The notes under the pieces are model-generated. The model saw only the letters and a program-made list of their open reading frames with translations. It did not search any database and had not been told where the DNA came from. A program made the translations under genes and the position numbers. Shown piece by piece: positions 1-10,925 of a DNA stretch of 64,000 nt; within the stretch, counting starts at the first letter, position 1; each line of letters starts with the position of its first letter. Origin of the DNA: Hyperoodon ampullatus (Eukaryota > Chordata > Mammalia > Artiodactyla > Ziphiidae); contig OX457075.1 in NCBI GenBank assembly GCA_949752795.1, forward strand, positions 248,001 to 312,000, given 5' to 3'.

Positions 1-1444
1 ACATTTAGGTCGTTAATCCATTTGAGTTTATTTTTGTGTATGGTGTTAGGGAGTGTTCTAATTTCATTCTTTTACATGTAGCTGTCCAGTTTTCCCAGCC
101 CCACTCTTGAAGAGGCTGTCTTTTTTCCATTGTATATTCTTGCCGCCTTTATCAAAGATAAGGTGACCATATGTGTATGGGTTTATCTCTGGGCTTTCTA
201 TCCTGTTCCATTGATTTATATTTCTGGTTTTGTGCCAGTACCATAGTGTCTTGATTACTATAGCTTTGTAGTATAGTCTGAAGTCCAGGAGCCTGATTCC
301 TCCAGCTCCATTTTTCTTTCTCAAGATTTCTTTGGCTATTTGGAGTCTTTTGTGTTTCCATACAAATTGTGAAATTTTTTGTTCTAGTTCTGTGAAAAAT
401 GCCATTGGTAGTTTGATAGGGATTGCATTGGATCTGTAGATTGCCTTGGGTAGTAGAGTCATTTTCACAATATTGATTCTTCCAATCCAAGAACATGGTA
501 TATCTCTCCATCTGTTTGTATCATCCTTAATTTCTGTCATCAGTGTCTTATAGATTTCTGCATACAGGTCTTTTGTCCCCTTAGGTAGGTTCATTCCTAG
601 GTATTTTATTCTTTTTGTTGCAGTGTAAATGGGAGTGTTTCCTTAATTTCTCTTTTATAATTTTCATCATTAGTGTATAGGAATGCATGAGATTTCTGTG
701 CATTAATTTTGTATCCTGCTCCTTTACCAAATTCACTGATTTGCTCTAGTAGTTTTCTGGTCGCATCTTTAGGATTCTGTATGTATAGTATCATGTCATC
801 TGCAAATAGTGACAGCTTTACTTCTTCTTTTCCAATTTGCATTCCTTTTATTTCTTTTTCTTCTCTGATTGCTGTGGCTAAAACTTCCAAAACTATGTTG
901 AATAATAGTAGTGAGAGTGGGCGACCTTGTCTTGTTCCTGATCTTAGTGGAAATGGTTTCAGTTTTTCACCATTGAGGACGATGTTGGCTGTGGGTTTGT
1001 CATATATGGCCTCTATTATGTTGAGGTAAGTTCCCCCTATGCCTATTTTCTGGAGGGTTTTTATCATAAATGGGTGTTGAATTTTGTCAAAAGCATTTTC
1101 TGCATCTATTGAGATGATCATATGATTTTTCTCCTTCAGTATGTTAATATGTTTTATCACATTGATTGATTTGTGTATACTGAAGAAACCTTGCATTCCT
1201 GGGATAAACCCCACTTGATCCTGGTGTATGATTGTTTTAATGTGTTGTTGGATTCTGTTTGTTAGTATTTTGTTGAGGATTTTTCATCTATGTTCATCAG
1301 TGGTTTTGGCCTGTAGTTTTCTTTTTTTGTGACATCTTTGATTTTGGTATCAGGGTGATGGTGGCCTTGTAGAATGAGTTTGGGAGTGTTCCTCCCTCTG
1401 CTGTATTTTGGAAGAGTTTGAGAAAGATAGGTGTTAGCTCTTCT
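1..1444 (-). pseudogene. L1 ORF2 fragment (reverse transcriptase region), broken
   Basis: The minus strand encodes conserved L1 ORF2p blocks in order: [59 protein letters not shown], then the post-RT stretch [18 protein letters not shown] and FYRLYYKA-type sequence. The FADD motif is the RT catalytic core of L1. The reading frame is interrupted near 600 and near 1215-1300. This is a dead copy cut by the window edge. The endonuclease domain expected upstream is absent because the element jumps to 5'UTR sequence at about 1445. Confidence 0.88.
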
Positions 1445-1772
1445 CTTGCCTTGCCAGAGCACCAAGACCCTGACAGCCACATGGTTCAGAAGAAAAGGAA
1501 GGGGCTTCTTATTGTGTGGAAACTTTTCCCTCTTCACAGCTGCCTCCCAGAGGCACGGGTCCCATCCCTGTTCTTTTGTCTCTGATTTTCTTTTTTCTTT
1601 TGCCCTACCCAGGTATATGGGGATTTTCTTGCCTTTTGAGAAGTCTGAGGTCTTCTGCCGGCATTCAGTAGGTGTTCTATCAGAGTTGTTCCAAATGTAG
1701 ATGTATTTTTTATGTATTTATGGGGAGGAAGGTGATCACCCCGTCTTACTCCTCTGTCATCTTGAAGGTCTC
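1445..1772 (-). other. Remnant L1 5'UTR joined to ORF2
   Basis: In sense orientation this carries the segments seen in the 5'UTR of the L1 at 31735-33860: the start with the GGCAGAGGAG-like motif, a GTTTCCACACA segment, and a TTTTCTTCTGAACCATGTG segment. The last matches about 33360 of the other copy, although the two segments lie about 1.3 kb apart there. This copy therefore has at least two internal deletions relative to the full-length 5'UTR. Confidence 0.7.
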
Positions 1773-2225
1773 CAGCTGGAAAATAATTGAACTTGAGGGA
1801 GAAAAACTTTCTAGATTTGTAACTTTGGGAAGTCATAATCTAAGACTCAGTTTGAATTTGAGGGTGTGACAGTTAAAATAATTTTTAACTAAAAAAACAC
1901 ATTATTTCTCTTAGTTTGTAATGGAAAGAATGTTCTGAACTGATTGTTTTCCATTTCTCTTATCTCTCTTTAGATATTGTAATTGGATGACTAGCTTCAA
2001 TACTTTCCTGTAATGGCCATTTGAAATGGCACTGTTGACCTCTATTTTGCAGAATCCCAATGGCTTTTATTTGCCACCATTCCTCCCGACCTCTGTGTAG
2101 ATATGACCCCATTATCACCCTTATCCTTTTGGACATACTCTCTTCACTTGAATTTTAGAATAGAACACTCCAAATCAAGCACAAACTTAAATCTTCAAAG
2201 CTGAGCTTGAAGCTAGACTCTATGC

Positions 2226-2275
<50 letters not shown>

Positions 2276-3633
2276 TCACTGAAGGCTCAGAGGATATGGA
2301 AGGGAAACCCAGTACAGACTACTGGCTACTTGGTGTGGCTGGTTTTGTAACCCTGGTTCATCCATACAGCTTCTCTTCTGCCTAGTTACCATATTGCTTC
2401 TGTGGCAGAGGCTGGTTTCCTTCTCCTCTTATGAATAGCTACATGTACTTGGAACCCAGGCCTGGAGAAGGGGGGAAAATTCCCTTCTCACCCTATTTAA
2501 GGTCTTTATCTTCCAAAGATGATTGACAGTGACAATAATCACACCCTTCATAACAGCTCAAGTACCATCCCTGACATGACAGCTCAATGCACAGTATCTG
2601 ATATGAGTACGGGAGATGCACTCCCAGCAGCAGAGAAATTGCAACCTTAAATCCCCCACTTCCAAATAGCACAGAGACAGATTTTTAAAAACATTTCTAA
2701 ACCCTGTGTTACTATATTTTAAATAATATACGTGGGACAGCAGCAATTCAGTCTGAGATGAGCTTTGTCAAAACCAGTCTAGTTTCTTTTATGACCTCTT
2801 CTCCAGTGTGAGATGAAAATATATGCACATGCTCCTGCCATTCTTAGGATTATGGGGTCTTATCTGTGATAACCACTCAAGTGAGAACACAGCCATCTCA
2901 TCAGAACCCAGCAACATTCTATAGGCACAGTGCAGTTTAAATCTACTCACAGTAAACTTTTCTCCAAAGAGGAAACAGATTGCAGAGATTCAGTTCTGGA
3001 TCAAGCAAAGAGACAAAACCATGATCACAAATTCAGTTCAGCTTTTTAGAACACACAAAGCAGACACTTGGGTGCCCCATGTCATATCCCATTAGCTCAT
3101 GTGATTCCAGCACAGAGGTGATGGACAATTCAAAGAACAGTGCCAGTGTCTAGTCTCAATGTGGGCAGTGAAATCTCTCCACCTTTCTAGCTCACGGTTT
3201 TCTCTGAAGCCACAGAAGGCCACTCAGAACAAGCAGGCTCAGCTGGAAAGTTGGGAGAGGGGATAGTTAACAGCCCTGTGGGCAACCATCAACCAATGGT
3301 GGAGGGAGGTGAGAGAATAACCAGCCCCCCTCCAGTTCTTTAATAAAATGATTCTGGAGCACATTCTACATGGTTCTTCAGAGGGTTCCCAGGGGGAATC
3401 AAACCCCAATTGCCCACAGGTCAATGAGGCACTCTTTGTTGGCTCTTCTCCTTTCTCTATTTCATTACTTCCACCCTTTTATTTCAGCTTCCTGGGATCA
3501 CCTCCTAAGTAAACAACATGCACCCAAGTCCTGATTCTGTTTCAGGTATTGGGAAGACCCAAACTAAAAATCACAGAACTCCAATTCTACACCATTTTAC
3601 GTGGGCTCCAGTTTTCTTTTGTGTATTTATTTT
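1773..3633. other. Unassigned AT-rich sequence
   Basis: I see no convincing gene or recognisable repeat here other than the long A run at 2229-2273. Open frames are short, lack codon bias and share no motifs with known families. It is probably ancient intergenic sequence. Confidence 0.5.
2229..2273 (+). repeat. Poly(A) run of 45 bases
   Basis: An uninterrupted run of 45 A. The about 80 bases before it do not match the window's SINE or L1 3' ends. A short CTTCACT motif occurs at 2142-2148 and again right after the run (2274-2280), so it could be the tail of a very small retro-insert, but 7 bp is weak support. Confidence 0.85.
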
Positions 3634-3969
3634 TTTAGAATATTTTTATTAGTTTCTGCTTTATAACAAAGTGAATCAGTCATACATATACATCCGTTCC
3701 CACATCCCTTCCCCCTTGTGTCTCCGTCCCTCCCACCCAACCTATCCCACCCCTTCAGACGGTCACAAAGCACCAAGCTGATCTCCCTGTGCTATGTGGC
3801 TGCTTCCCACTATCTATCTACCTTACGTTGGGTAGTGTATATATGTCCATGCCTCTGTTTCGCTTTGTCACAGCTTACCCTTCCCCCTCCCCATATCCTC
3901 AAGTCCATTCTCAAGTAGGTCTGTGTCTTTATTCCTGTTTTACGCCTAGGTTCTTCATGACATTTTTTT
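3634..3969 (-). mobile_element. L1 3'UTR fragment, antisense
   Basis: It matches the 3'UTR of the other L1 copies here (4187-4510, 19165-19490, and 39080-39380 in the opposite orientation). It starts with the TTTCTGCTTTATAACAAAG 3' terminus and ends inside the T run that follows TTCATGACA. It is 5'-truncated exactly at that A-rich run, where it meets a non-L1 polyadenylated sequence. Confidence 0.9.
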
Positions 3970-4178
3970 TCTTTTTTCTTTTTTTTTAGTGATTGAGAAT
4001 TTATTAATTTGATTAATAAAATATAAATGCATCCAGACACAGAGGTCTAGACATTCCTGACGCTGGCACATGGGGGTGGGGTGTTCATTCCATGTGCACT
4101 CAATGCACGTGGGTTTGAGCATCTCTTAGACAAACTCTGAGCTCTCCCCTCAGATGGAGAAGCACGTCTCTGGTGCTT
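3970..4178 (-). pseudogene. Probable retrocopied mRNA 3' end (unidentified)
   Basis: On the minus strand this about 200-base segment ends with AATAAA (complement at 4000-4005), about 15 bases before an A-rich tail (3962-3987 as T on the plus strand). That is the signature of a polyadenylated transcript. It does not match the L1 or SINE sequences in the window. I do not recognise the parent gene and see no coding potential. It lies between two L1 3' ends in the same orientation, so it could be an independent processed insert, part of a chimeric retrotranscript, or a 3' transduction from the L1 at 4179. Confidence 0.5.
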
Positions 4179-4516
4179 TATTTATTTATTTATTTTATTA
4201 GTTTCTGCTTTATAACAAAGTGAATCAGTCGTACATATACATCTGTTCCCACATCCCTTCCCTCATGCATCTCCCTCCCTCCCACCCTCCCCATCCCACC
4301 CCTCCAGGCGATCACAAAGCACCGAGCTGATCTCCCTGTGCTCTGCGGCTGCTTCCCACTATCGATCTACCTTACGTTTGGTAGTGTATATATGTCCATG
4401 CCTCTCTTTCGCTTTGTCACAGCTTACCCTTCCCCCTCCCCATATCCTCAAGTCCATTCTCAAGTAGGTCTGTGTCTTTATTCCCGTTTTACCCCTAGGT
4501 TCCTCATGACATTTTT

Positions 4517-5923
4517 TTAAATTCCATATATATGTGTTAGCATATGGTATTTGTCTTTCTCTTTCTGACTTACTTCACTCTGTATGACAGACTCTAGGTC
4601 TATCCACCTCATTACAAATAGCTCAGTTTCGTTTCTTTTTATGGCTGAGTAATATTCCATTGTATATATGTGCCACATCTTCTTTATCCATTCATCCGAT
4701 GATGGACACTTAGGTTGTTTCCAGCTCTGGGCTATTGTGAATAGAGCTGCAATGAACACTTTGGTACCTGTCTCTTTTTGAATTATGGTTTTCTCAGGGT
4801 ATATGTCTAGTAGTGGGATTACTGGGTCATATGGTAGTTCTATTTTTAGTTTTTTAAGGAACCTCCATACTGTTCTCCATAGTGGCTGTACCAATTCACA
4901 TTCCCACCAGCAGTGCAAGAGTGTTCCCTTTTCTCCACACCCTCTCCAGCATTTCTTGTTTCTAGATTTCTTGATGATGGCCATTCTGACTGGTGTGAGA
5001 TGATATCTCATTGTAGTTTTGATTTGCATTTCTCTAATGATTAATGATGTTGAGAATTCTTTCATGTGTTTGTTGGCACTCTGTATATCTTCTTTGGAGA
5101 AATGCCTATTTAAGTCTTCTGCCCATTTTTGGATTGGGTTGTTTATTTTTTTCCTATTGAGCTGCATGAGCTGCTTATAAATTTTGGAGATTAATCCTTT
5201 GTCAGTTGCTTCATTTGCAAATATTTTCTCCCATTCTGAGGGTTGTCTTTTGGTCTTCTTTATGGTTTCCTTTGCTGTGCAAAAGCTTTGAAGTTTCATT
5301 AGGTCCCATTTGTTTACCTTTGTTTTTAGTTCCATTTCTCTAGTAGGTGGGTCCAAAAGGATCTTGCTGTGATTTATGTCATAGAGTGTTCTGTCTATGT
5401 TTTCCTCTAAGAGTTTGATAGTTTCTGGCCTTACATTTAGGTCTTTAATCCATTTTGAGCTTATTTTTGTGTATGGTGTCAGGGAATGATCTAATCTCAT
5501 ACGTTTACATGTCCCTGTCCAGTTTTCCCAGCAACATTTATTGAAGAGGCTGTCCTTTCTCCACTCTATATTCCTGCCTCCTTTATCAAAGATAAGTTGA
5601 CCATATGGGCGTGGGTTTATCTCTGGGCTTTCTATCCTGTTCCATTGATCTATCTTTCTGTTTTTGTGCCAGTACCACACTCTCTTGATTACTGTAGCTT
5701 TGTAGTATAGTCTGAAGTCACGGAGCCTGATTCCTCCAGCTCCGTTTTTCGTTCTCAAGATAGCTTTGATTATTCGGGGTCTTTTGTTTTTCCAAACAAA
5801 TTTTGAAATTTTTTGTTCTAGTTCTGTGAAAAATGTCAGTGGTAGTTTGATAGGGATTCCATTGAATCTGTAGAATGCTTTGGGTACTAGAGTCATTTTC
5901 ACAATATTGATTCTTCCAATCAA
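4517..5923 (-). pseudogene. L1 ORF2 C-terminal half (non-inverted part)
   Basis: The minus strand reads GRINIVKM, then [36 protein letters not shown], the [12 protein letters not shown] block, [29 protein letters not shown] (the cysteine-rich C-terminal segment), and ends with the HIYGI terminus at 4517. This half is one continuous open frame of about 470 codons. It is separated from its own RT domain by the inversion at about 5921. Its upstream extension to 6166 is just the reverse strand of the inverted half and is not real coding sequence. Confidence 0.85.
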
Positions 5924-7729
5924 TGGAGACACGACGACCCATAACCTATGGGACACAGCAAAAGCAGTTCTAAGGGGGAAGTTTATAACAATACAATCCC
6001 ACCTTAAGAAACAGGAAACATCTCGAGTAAACAATGTGACCCTGCACCTAAAGCAATTAGAGAAAGAAGAACAAAAAAACCCCAAAGTTAGCAGAAGGAA
6101 AGAAATCATAAAGATCAGATCAGAAATAAATGAAAAAGAAATGAAGGAAATGATAACAAAGATCAATAAAACTAAAAGGTGGTTCTTTTTTTTTTTTTTT
6201 TTTTTTTTGCGTTATGTGGGCCTCTCACTGTTGTGGCCTCTCCCGTTGTGGAGCACAGGCTCCGGACGCACAGGCCCAGCGGCCATGGCTCACGGGCCCA
6301 GCCGCTCCGCGGCATGTGGGATCCTCCCAGACCGGGGCACGAACCCTTGTCCCCTGCATCGGCAGGCGGACTCTCAACCACTGCGCCACCAGGGAAGCCC
6401 TAAAAGGTGGTTCTTTGAGAAGATAAACAAAATTGATAAACCGTTAGCCAGGCTCATCAAGAAAAAAAAGGGAGAAGACTCAAATCAATAGAATTAGAAA
6501 TGAAAAAGGAGAAGTAACAACTGACACTGCAGAAATACAAAGGATCATGAGAGATTACTACAAGCAACTCTGTGCCAATAAAATGGACAACCTGGAAGAA
6601 ATGGACAAATTCTTAGAAATGCACAACCTGCCAAGACTGAATCAGGAAGAAATAGAAAATATGAATAGACCAATCACAAGCACTGAAATTGAAACTGTGA
6701 TTAAAAATCTTCCAACAAACAAAAGCCCAGGACGAGATGGCTTCACAGGTGAATTCTATCAAACATTTAGAGAAGAGCTAACACCTATCCTTCTCAAACT
6801 CTTCCAAAATATAGCACAGGGAGGAGCACTCCGAAACTCATTCTATGAGGCCACCATCACCTTGATACCAAAACCAGGCAAGGACGTCACAAAGAAAGAA
6901 AACTACAGGCCAATATCACTGATGAACATAGATGCAAAAATCCTCAACAAAATACTAGCAAATAAAATCCAACAGCACATTAAAAGGATCATACACCATG
7001 ATCAAGTGGGGTTTATTCCAGGAATGCAAAGATTCTTCAATATACGCAAATCAATCAATGTGATACACCATATTAACAAATTGAAGGAGAAAAAACATAT
7101 GATCATTTCAATAGATGCAGAGAAAGCTTTCGACAAAATTAAACACGCATTTATGATAAAAACCCTTCAGAAAGTAGGCATAGAGGGAACTTTCCTCAAC
7201 ATAATAGAGGCCATATATGACAAACCCACAGCCAACATCGTCCTCAATGGTGAAAAACTGAAACCATTTCCACTAAGATCAGGAACAAGACAAGGCTGTC
7301 CAATCTCACCACTCTTATTCAACTTAGTTTTGGAAGTTTTAGCCACAGCAATCAGAGAAGAAAAGGAAATAAAAGGAATCCAAATTGGAAAAGAAGAAGT
7401 AAAGCTGTCACTGTTTGCAGATGACATGATACTATACATAGAGAATCCTAAAGATGCTACCAGAAAACTACTAGAGCTAATCAATGAATTCGGTAAAGTA
7501 GCAAGATACAAAATGAATGCGCAGAAATCTCTGGCATTCCTATACACTAATGATGAAAAATCTGAAAGTGAAATCAAGAAAACACTCCCACTTACTATTG
7601 CACCAAAAAGAATAAAATATCTAGGAATAAACCTACCTAAGGAGACAAAAGACCTGTATGCAGAAAATTATAAGACACTGATGAAAGAAATTAAAGATGA
7701 TACAAATAGATGGAGAGATATACCATGCT
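5921..7729 (+). pseudogene. L1 ORF2 reverse-transcriptase half (inverted part)
   Basis: In sense orientation it carries the linker after the endonuclease ([14 protein letters not shown]), the basic [11 protein letters not shown] segment, and the RT domain: [56 protein letters not shown] and the FADDM catalytic motif at 7413-7424. After a SINE insertion (6188-6400) and a frameshift, an open frame runs from 6547 to 7836. Its last 36 codons are flanking non-L1 sequence, because L1 identity stops at 7729. No functional ORF2 can be made from this arrangement. Confidence 0.88.
6188..6400 (-). mobile_element. CHR-type tRNA-derived SINE, antisense
   Basis: Poly(T) at 6185-6208, then the complement of the SINE body, ending with AGGGAAGCCC at 6400. 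A perfect 15-bp target-site duplication, TAAAAGGTGGTTCTT, lies at 6173-6187 and 6401-6415, so this is a later insertion into the inverted L1. Confidence 0.95.
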
Positions 7730-7950
7730 TTTTTGTATATTTAAATGTTCTTCTTGGGTGGCTTTTTTTCAAATTAAAAATAACTCGTATCAAAGCTGCA
7801 TTCAATTCTCTATATCTTCCAATACTCAAAGACTGATTGTAGCTCTGAGATGACATTTTGCCCCATCCCCAGATTTCTACTATTTCCATCAGTGCCTCAA
7901 AGATCTTACAAATGTGTTGAGCCAAGACTGAAGCTTAAAGAACCATGTGC
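7730..7950. other. Short unassigned interval
   Basis: Flank between the end of L1 identity and the next SINE. No gene or repeat recognised. Confidence 0.5.
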
Positions 7951-8165
7951 GGGCTTCCCTGGTGGCGCAGTGGTTGAGAGTCCGCCTGCCAATGCAGGGG
8001 ACACGGGTTCGTGCCCCGGTCTGGGAAGATCCCACATGCCGCGGAGCGGCTGGGCCCGTGAGCCATGGCTGCTGGGCCTGCGCGTCCACAGCCTGTGCTC
8101 CGCAACGGGAGAGGCCACAGCAGTGAGAAGCCCGTGTAATGCAAAAAAAAAAAAAAAAAAAAAAA
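7951..8165 (+). mobile_element. CHR-type SINE
   Basis: Complete copy from GGGCTTCCCTGG to a long A tail. A 14-bp target-site duplication, AAAGAACCATGTGC, is at 7937-7950 and 8166-8179. The tRNA-like A box (TGGCGCAGTGG) and B box (GGTTCGTGCC) are intact. Confidence 0.95.
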
Positions 8166-8179
8166 AAAGAACCATGTGC

Positions 8180-9240
8180 AATACCCCTCCAGCTCTTTCT
8201 GCAAAGATGAAGTGCCTGTGAAGCACATGCCTTAGAAATGGGAACTTAACCTTGAACTGAGGGCAGAGGAAAGGCTACTTTTCTCTTTCACATCTTGCTC
8301 CAAGAGTCAATACCTTCTCACTATGTAGTTAACTGCATTCTCTGCCAACTTCCATGTATCTTAAAGTTGCAAGCTTATTGATTCATTAATTAAACAACCA
8401 TTTATTGCTTGAGTCATACACAATGTACAGGGGGAACAGAAATTAATAAGACAAGAATCCAGAAGACAAGGGGATCACTATCTCATAAAAGAGACTGAAA
8501 TGCAAACAACCCATCTGCTGTGATCAAGCCTAATAAGGCCCAGAGAGTACATAGGAAAGGCATCTCAAGAGGACATCTCACATGGATCCAGTTAGTGAGG
8601 TCTGAGAAAATTTTCTGGAGGAAATAATGCCAATATTAAGTAAAAAGAAATGAGTAGGTGTTGTCCTGTTGACTTAAGGACAGAAAGGGAACTCCAGGAT
8701 GGAAGAACAGTCTGTGCAAGTGTGTTTGTGGGGTAAAGTAAGATGTATATGGGAACTGAAAATGCTGTGTGAATAGAGCAGAAATGGTGAGAAATGAAAC
8801 TAGACAAGGGTAGTTGGATCAAAGTTATGCTAAGGAATTTTGTCAGTAAATATGAAGTTATTTGCCTAGGGTGTGAAATGGTTAGATTTACGCTTTAGAA
8901 AGATAGATTTGTAGTTCTATGAGAACAGATTGGAAACAGGAAAGGATAGATATAGAGAAACTGATGAAAAGGCTATAGCAATATCCAGGCAAACGATTCT
9001 GAAGATCTGAATTTATATATGGCATACTTGATATATCACTGAAAAATTTTTGTGTGTGCCGTATCTACTTACAGTCCGTGGAACAGAGTTTTCGAATTGT
9101 TAAATTAAGAAGCTATTCAGGAGGCAGAAATGGTGGCCCACAGTGACTGGTTGAATGTAGAGGTGAAGAGGGAAGAATTCAGGATGGCTTGGTCAACAGG
9201 GTAGAACATATAGCCATAAGGAGACAGAGAAAAGTGGAAG
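8180..9240. repeat. Diverged ancient mammalian repeat (family uncertain)
   Basis: From about 8395 the sequence resembles the old repeat also seen at 49940-50450 and 53040-53470: CCATTTATTG near the start, then blocks about a group of duplicated animals' wording such as GGCCCAGAGAG and GGCATCTCAAGAGG. Divergence is high, family assignment is not secure, and no gene is seen. Confidence 0.35.
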
Positions 9241-9254
9241 TGGATGAGATTCTG

Positions 9255-9790
9255 GTGTATATTAGTTATCGCTGCTGTGTAACAAATTTCCATAAACTTA
9301 GTAACTTAAAACAACACATTATCTCACAGTTTCTGTGAGCCAGAAATCTGGGCATGACTTAGTTGGGTCCTCTGCTTAATGTCTCACAATGCTGTAGTCA
9401 AGGTATTGGCCAAGTTTGCATTCTCATCTGGAGGGTCAACTGGGAAAGTATATGCTTCTAAGCTCACTCAGACTGTTGGCAAAATTCATGTCCTGTGGTT
9501 GTAGAACTGAGGGCCCCAGCTTATTGACGATGACAGCTGGAGGCTGCCCTTAGCTCCTCGAGGCCCCTTGCAGTTTCTAGAGGCTGGCCACAGATCCTCA
9601 CCCCTTGGACTCTCCCAACATGACTACTAACTTTGTTTAGCCAACAAGGAGTCCCTAGAGGAAGTCTGCTAGCAAGACAGAATCTAGTATAACTTAACGC
9701 CACAGGAGTGCCATCCCACCAACTTTGCCATATTCTACTGGTTAGAAGCAAGTCTCAGGCCACACCCACTGTCAGGGGGAAAGGGTTACA
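9255..9790. repeat. Ancient interspersed repeat, CTGTGTAACAAA type
   Basis: Contains GCTGCTGTGTAACAAATTTCC followed by AACTTAGTAACTTAAAAC, CTCACAGTTTCTGTG and a CTGGAGGCTGCCC segment, an order familiar from widespread old mammalian transposon remnants. A shorter relative is at 40377-40690. I cannot name the family with confidence. Confidence 0.55.
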
Positions 9791-10690
9791 CAAAGGTGTG
9801 AACACTATGAGGCTGGAATCAAGGGCCACAGAGGGGAAAGATGAGTTCAGTTTGGACATGTTGAGTTTCATGTAACATCTAAGTAAAGATGTCCAGTGGG
9901 ATATGTGAGTCTAGAACCAAAAGAGAAGCTTAGGGCTGAAGCTATAAACCCACAATCCATGTTGAATATAAATGGCAGGTGAAATGATGGAAGTAGATGA
10001 TGTTGTCCAGGAAGAGTGTATATGTAAGGGTCTGTGGAGATGGAGATGAATTAATATCCTCTCTGTAAACTTGAGGACAGCCAAGTTGTTCCTCAGCCTT
10101 CTTCTTTTCAGAGTGAAACAATACTAAACACCCATTTCTAATTTCTCCGTACCTACTCATTTTTATAGTCCTTTATTTCCTTTGTTCCCCTCTGGACATT
10201 CACTTGTTTTTGTACGATATGCTTAAATGAAGGAACTAGAATAAGAGGCAGTGCATTAATAAAGGTTATGATTAATCCCCAACAAAGCAGAACTACCTCC
10301 AAGGAATTTCAACGTCTTTTTTGTTTGTCCCCATTAATATAATTCAAAGATTTTAAATAATTTATTGTATCCTAAAAGGTATTTCACTTACCATAGACAA
10401 TACTGAAAGAAACAAAAAATAATTGAAGTCTCCTCAAAGTAATTAAAAACCTCAGAGCGTATCTAATAGTAATTTAAAGAGTGAGAAGGAACATATAGTT
10501 ATTGACAGGTTTGATGAATTAATTTGGGCATCTGTGTTGAAGGGTAATAAATAAGGGAAGAACATTAACAATGTTTCCAGTACATTTAATAGGTTACTAT
10601 AATATATCTGGTCTAGTTCTTTAGATTTCTGGAGTCAGAATTTACAGGAAAATTGTAGATTGTGTAAGTTAGGGAGTTGCATAAATTAGA
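9791..10690. other. Unassigned sequence
   Basis: AT-rich with no convincing open frame. The first 150 bases may continue the ancient repeat that starts near 8395. Nothing else recognised. Confidence 0.45.
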
Positions 10691-10719
10691 TAACAATATT
10701 ACTTTTTGCAGTGTTACAG

Positions 10720-10925
10720 CAAGTGACCAAAGGGTTGAAAAAGAGAAAGTATTGGGGTGGTGGCTAAGGGGTATGGACTTTCTATTTGGGATAATGAAAA
10801 TGTTCTAAAATTGGTTGTGATGATGGATACACAACTCTATGAATATATAAAAATAATTGAATTGCACAATTTTAATGGGTGAATTGTATAGTATTTGTAT
10901 TATATCTCAAAGTTTTTTGTTTGTT
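10720..10925 (+). mobile_element. Old L1M 3' end, sense
   Basis: The order GGGGTGGTGGCTAAGGGG, TTTGGGATAATGAAAATGTTC, TTGTGATGATGGATACACAA, then GAATTGCACAATTTTAATGG, is the degraded 3'UTR of an old L1 subfamily. Confidence 0.7.

Larger units (their letters stand above)
1..1772 (-). mobile_element. L1 LINE, antisense, internally deleted, 5' end retained
   Basis: Read on the minus strand, the element starts at about 1772 with the same CTTCAAGATG-type 5' end as the full-length L1 at 31735. It runs through a shortened 5'UTR and at about 1445 jumps directly into ORF2 just upstream of the REELTPI segment of the reverse transcriptase region. ORF1, the endonuclease and the first part of the RT are missing. 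The remaining ORF2 (1444 down to 1) carries the RT core, including FADDMILY, and the region after it, but is broken by frameshifts. The 3' end lies outside the window, so no target-site duplication can be checked. It is inactive. Confidence 0.9.
4179..7729 (-). mobile_element. L1 LINE with 5' inversion (twin-priming structure)
   Basis: From 4179 to about 5923 the L1 is antisense: TTTA-rich tail, 3'UTR, and the C-terminal half of ORF2. At about 5921 the orientation flips, and 5921-7729 is the preceding part of ORF2 in sense orientation, ending at RWRDIPC. The antisense part begins at GRINIVKM, which directly follows [10 protein letters not shown] in intact L1s. The two halves are therefore adjacent parts of one element, inverted relative to each other, with almost nothing lost. 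A SINE later inserted at 6188-6400. No clean target-site duplication was found; GCTTTATTTATTTA on the left resembles GCTTTTTTGTATATTTA on the right. Confidence 0.9.

Noticed and set aside
5880..6491. 203-codon plus-strand frame spanning the L1 inversion and a SINE
   Set aside because: It is stitched from antisense L1, sense L1 and SINE sequence; an artefact of the junctions.
6547..7836. 429-codon open frame as a possible new gene
   Set aside because: It is the inverted RT part of L1 ORF2 and runs by chance 36 codons into flanking DNA.
7951..8100. tRNA-like sequences with A and B boxes
   Set aside because: They are SINE heads. None folds into a complete cloverleaf with a matching acceptor stem, so no real tRNA gene is called.
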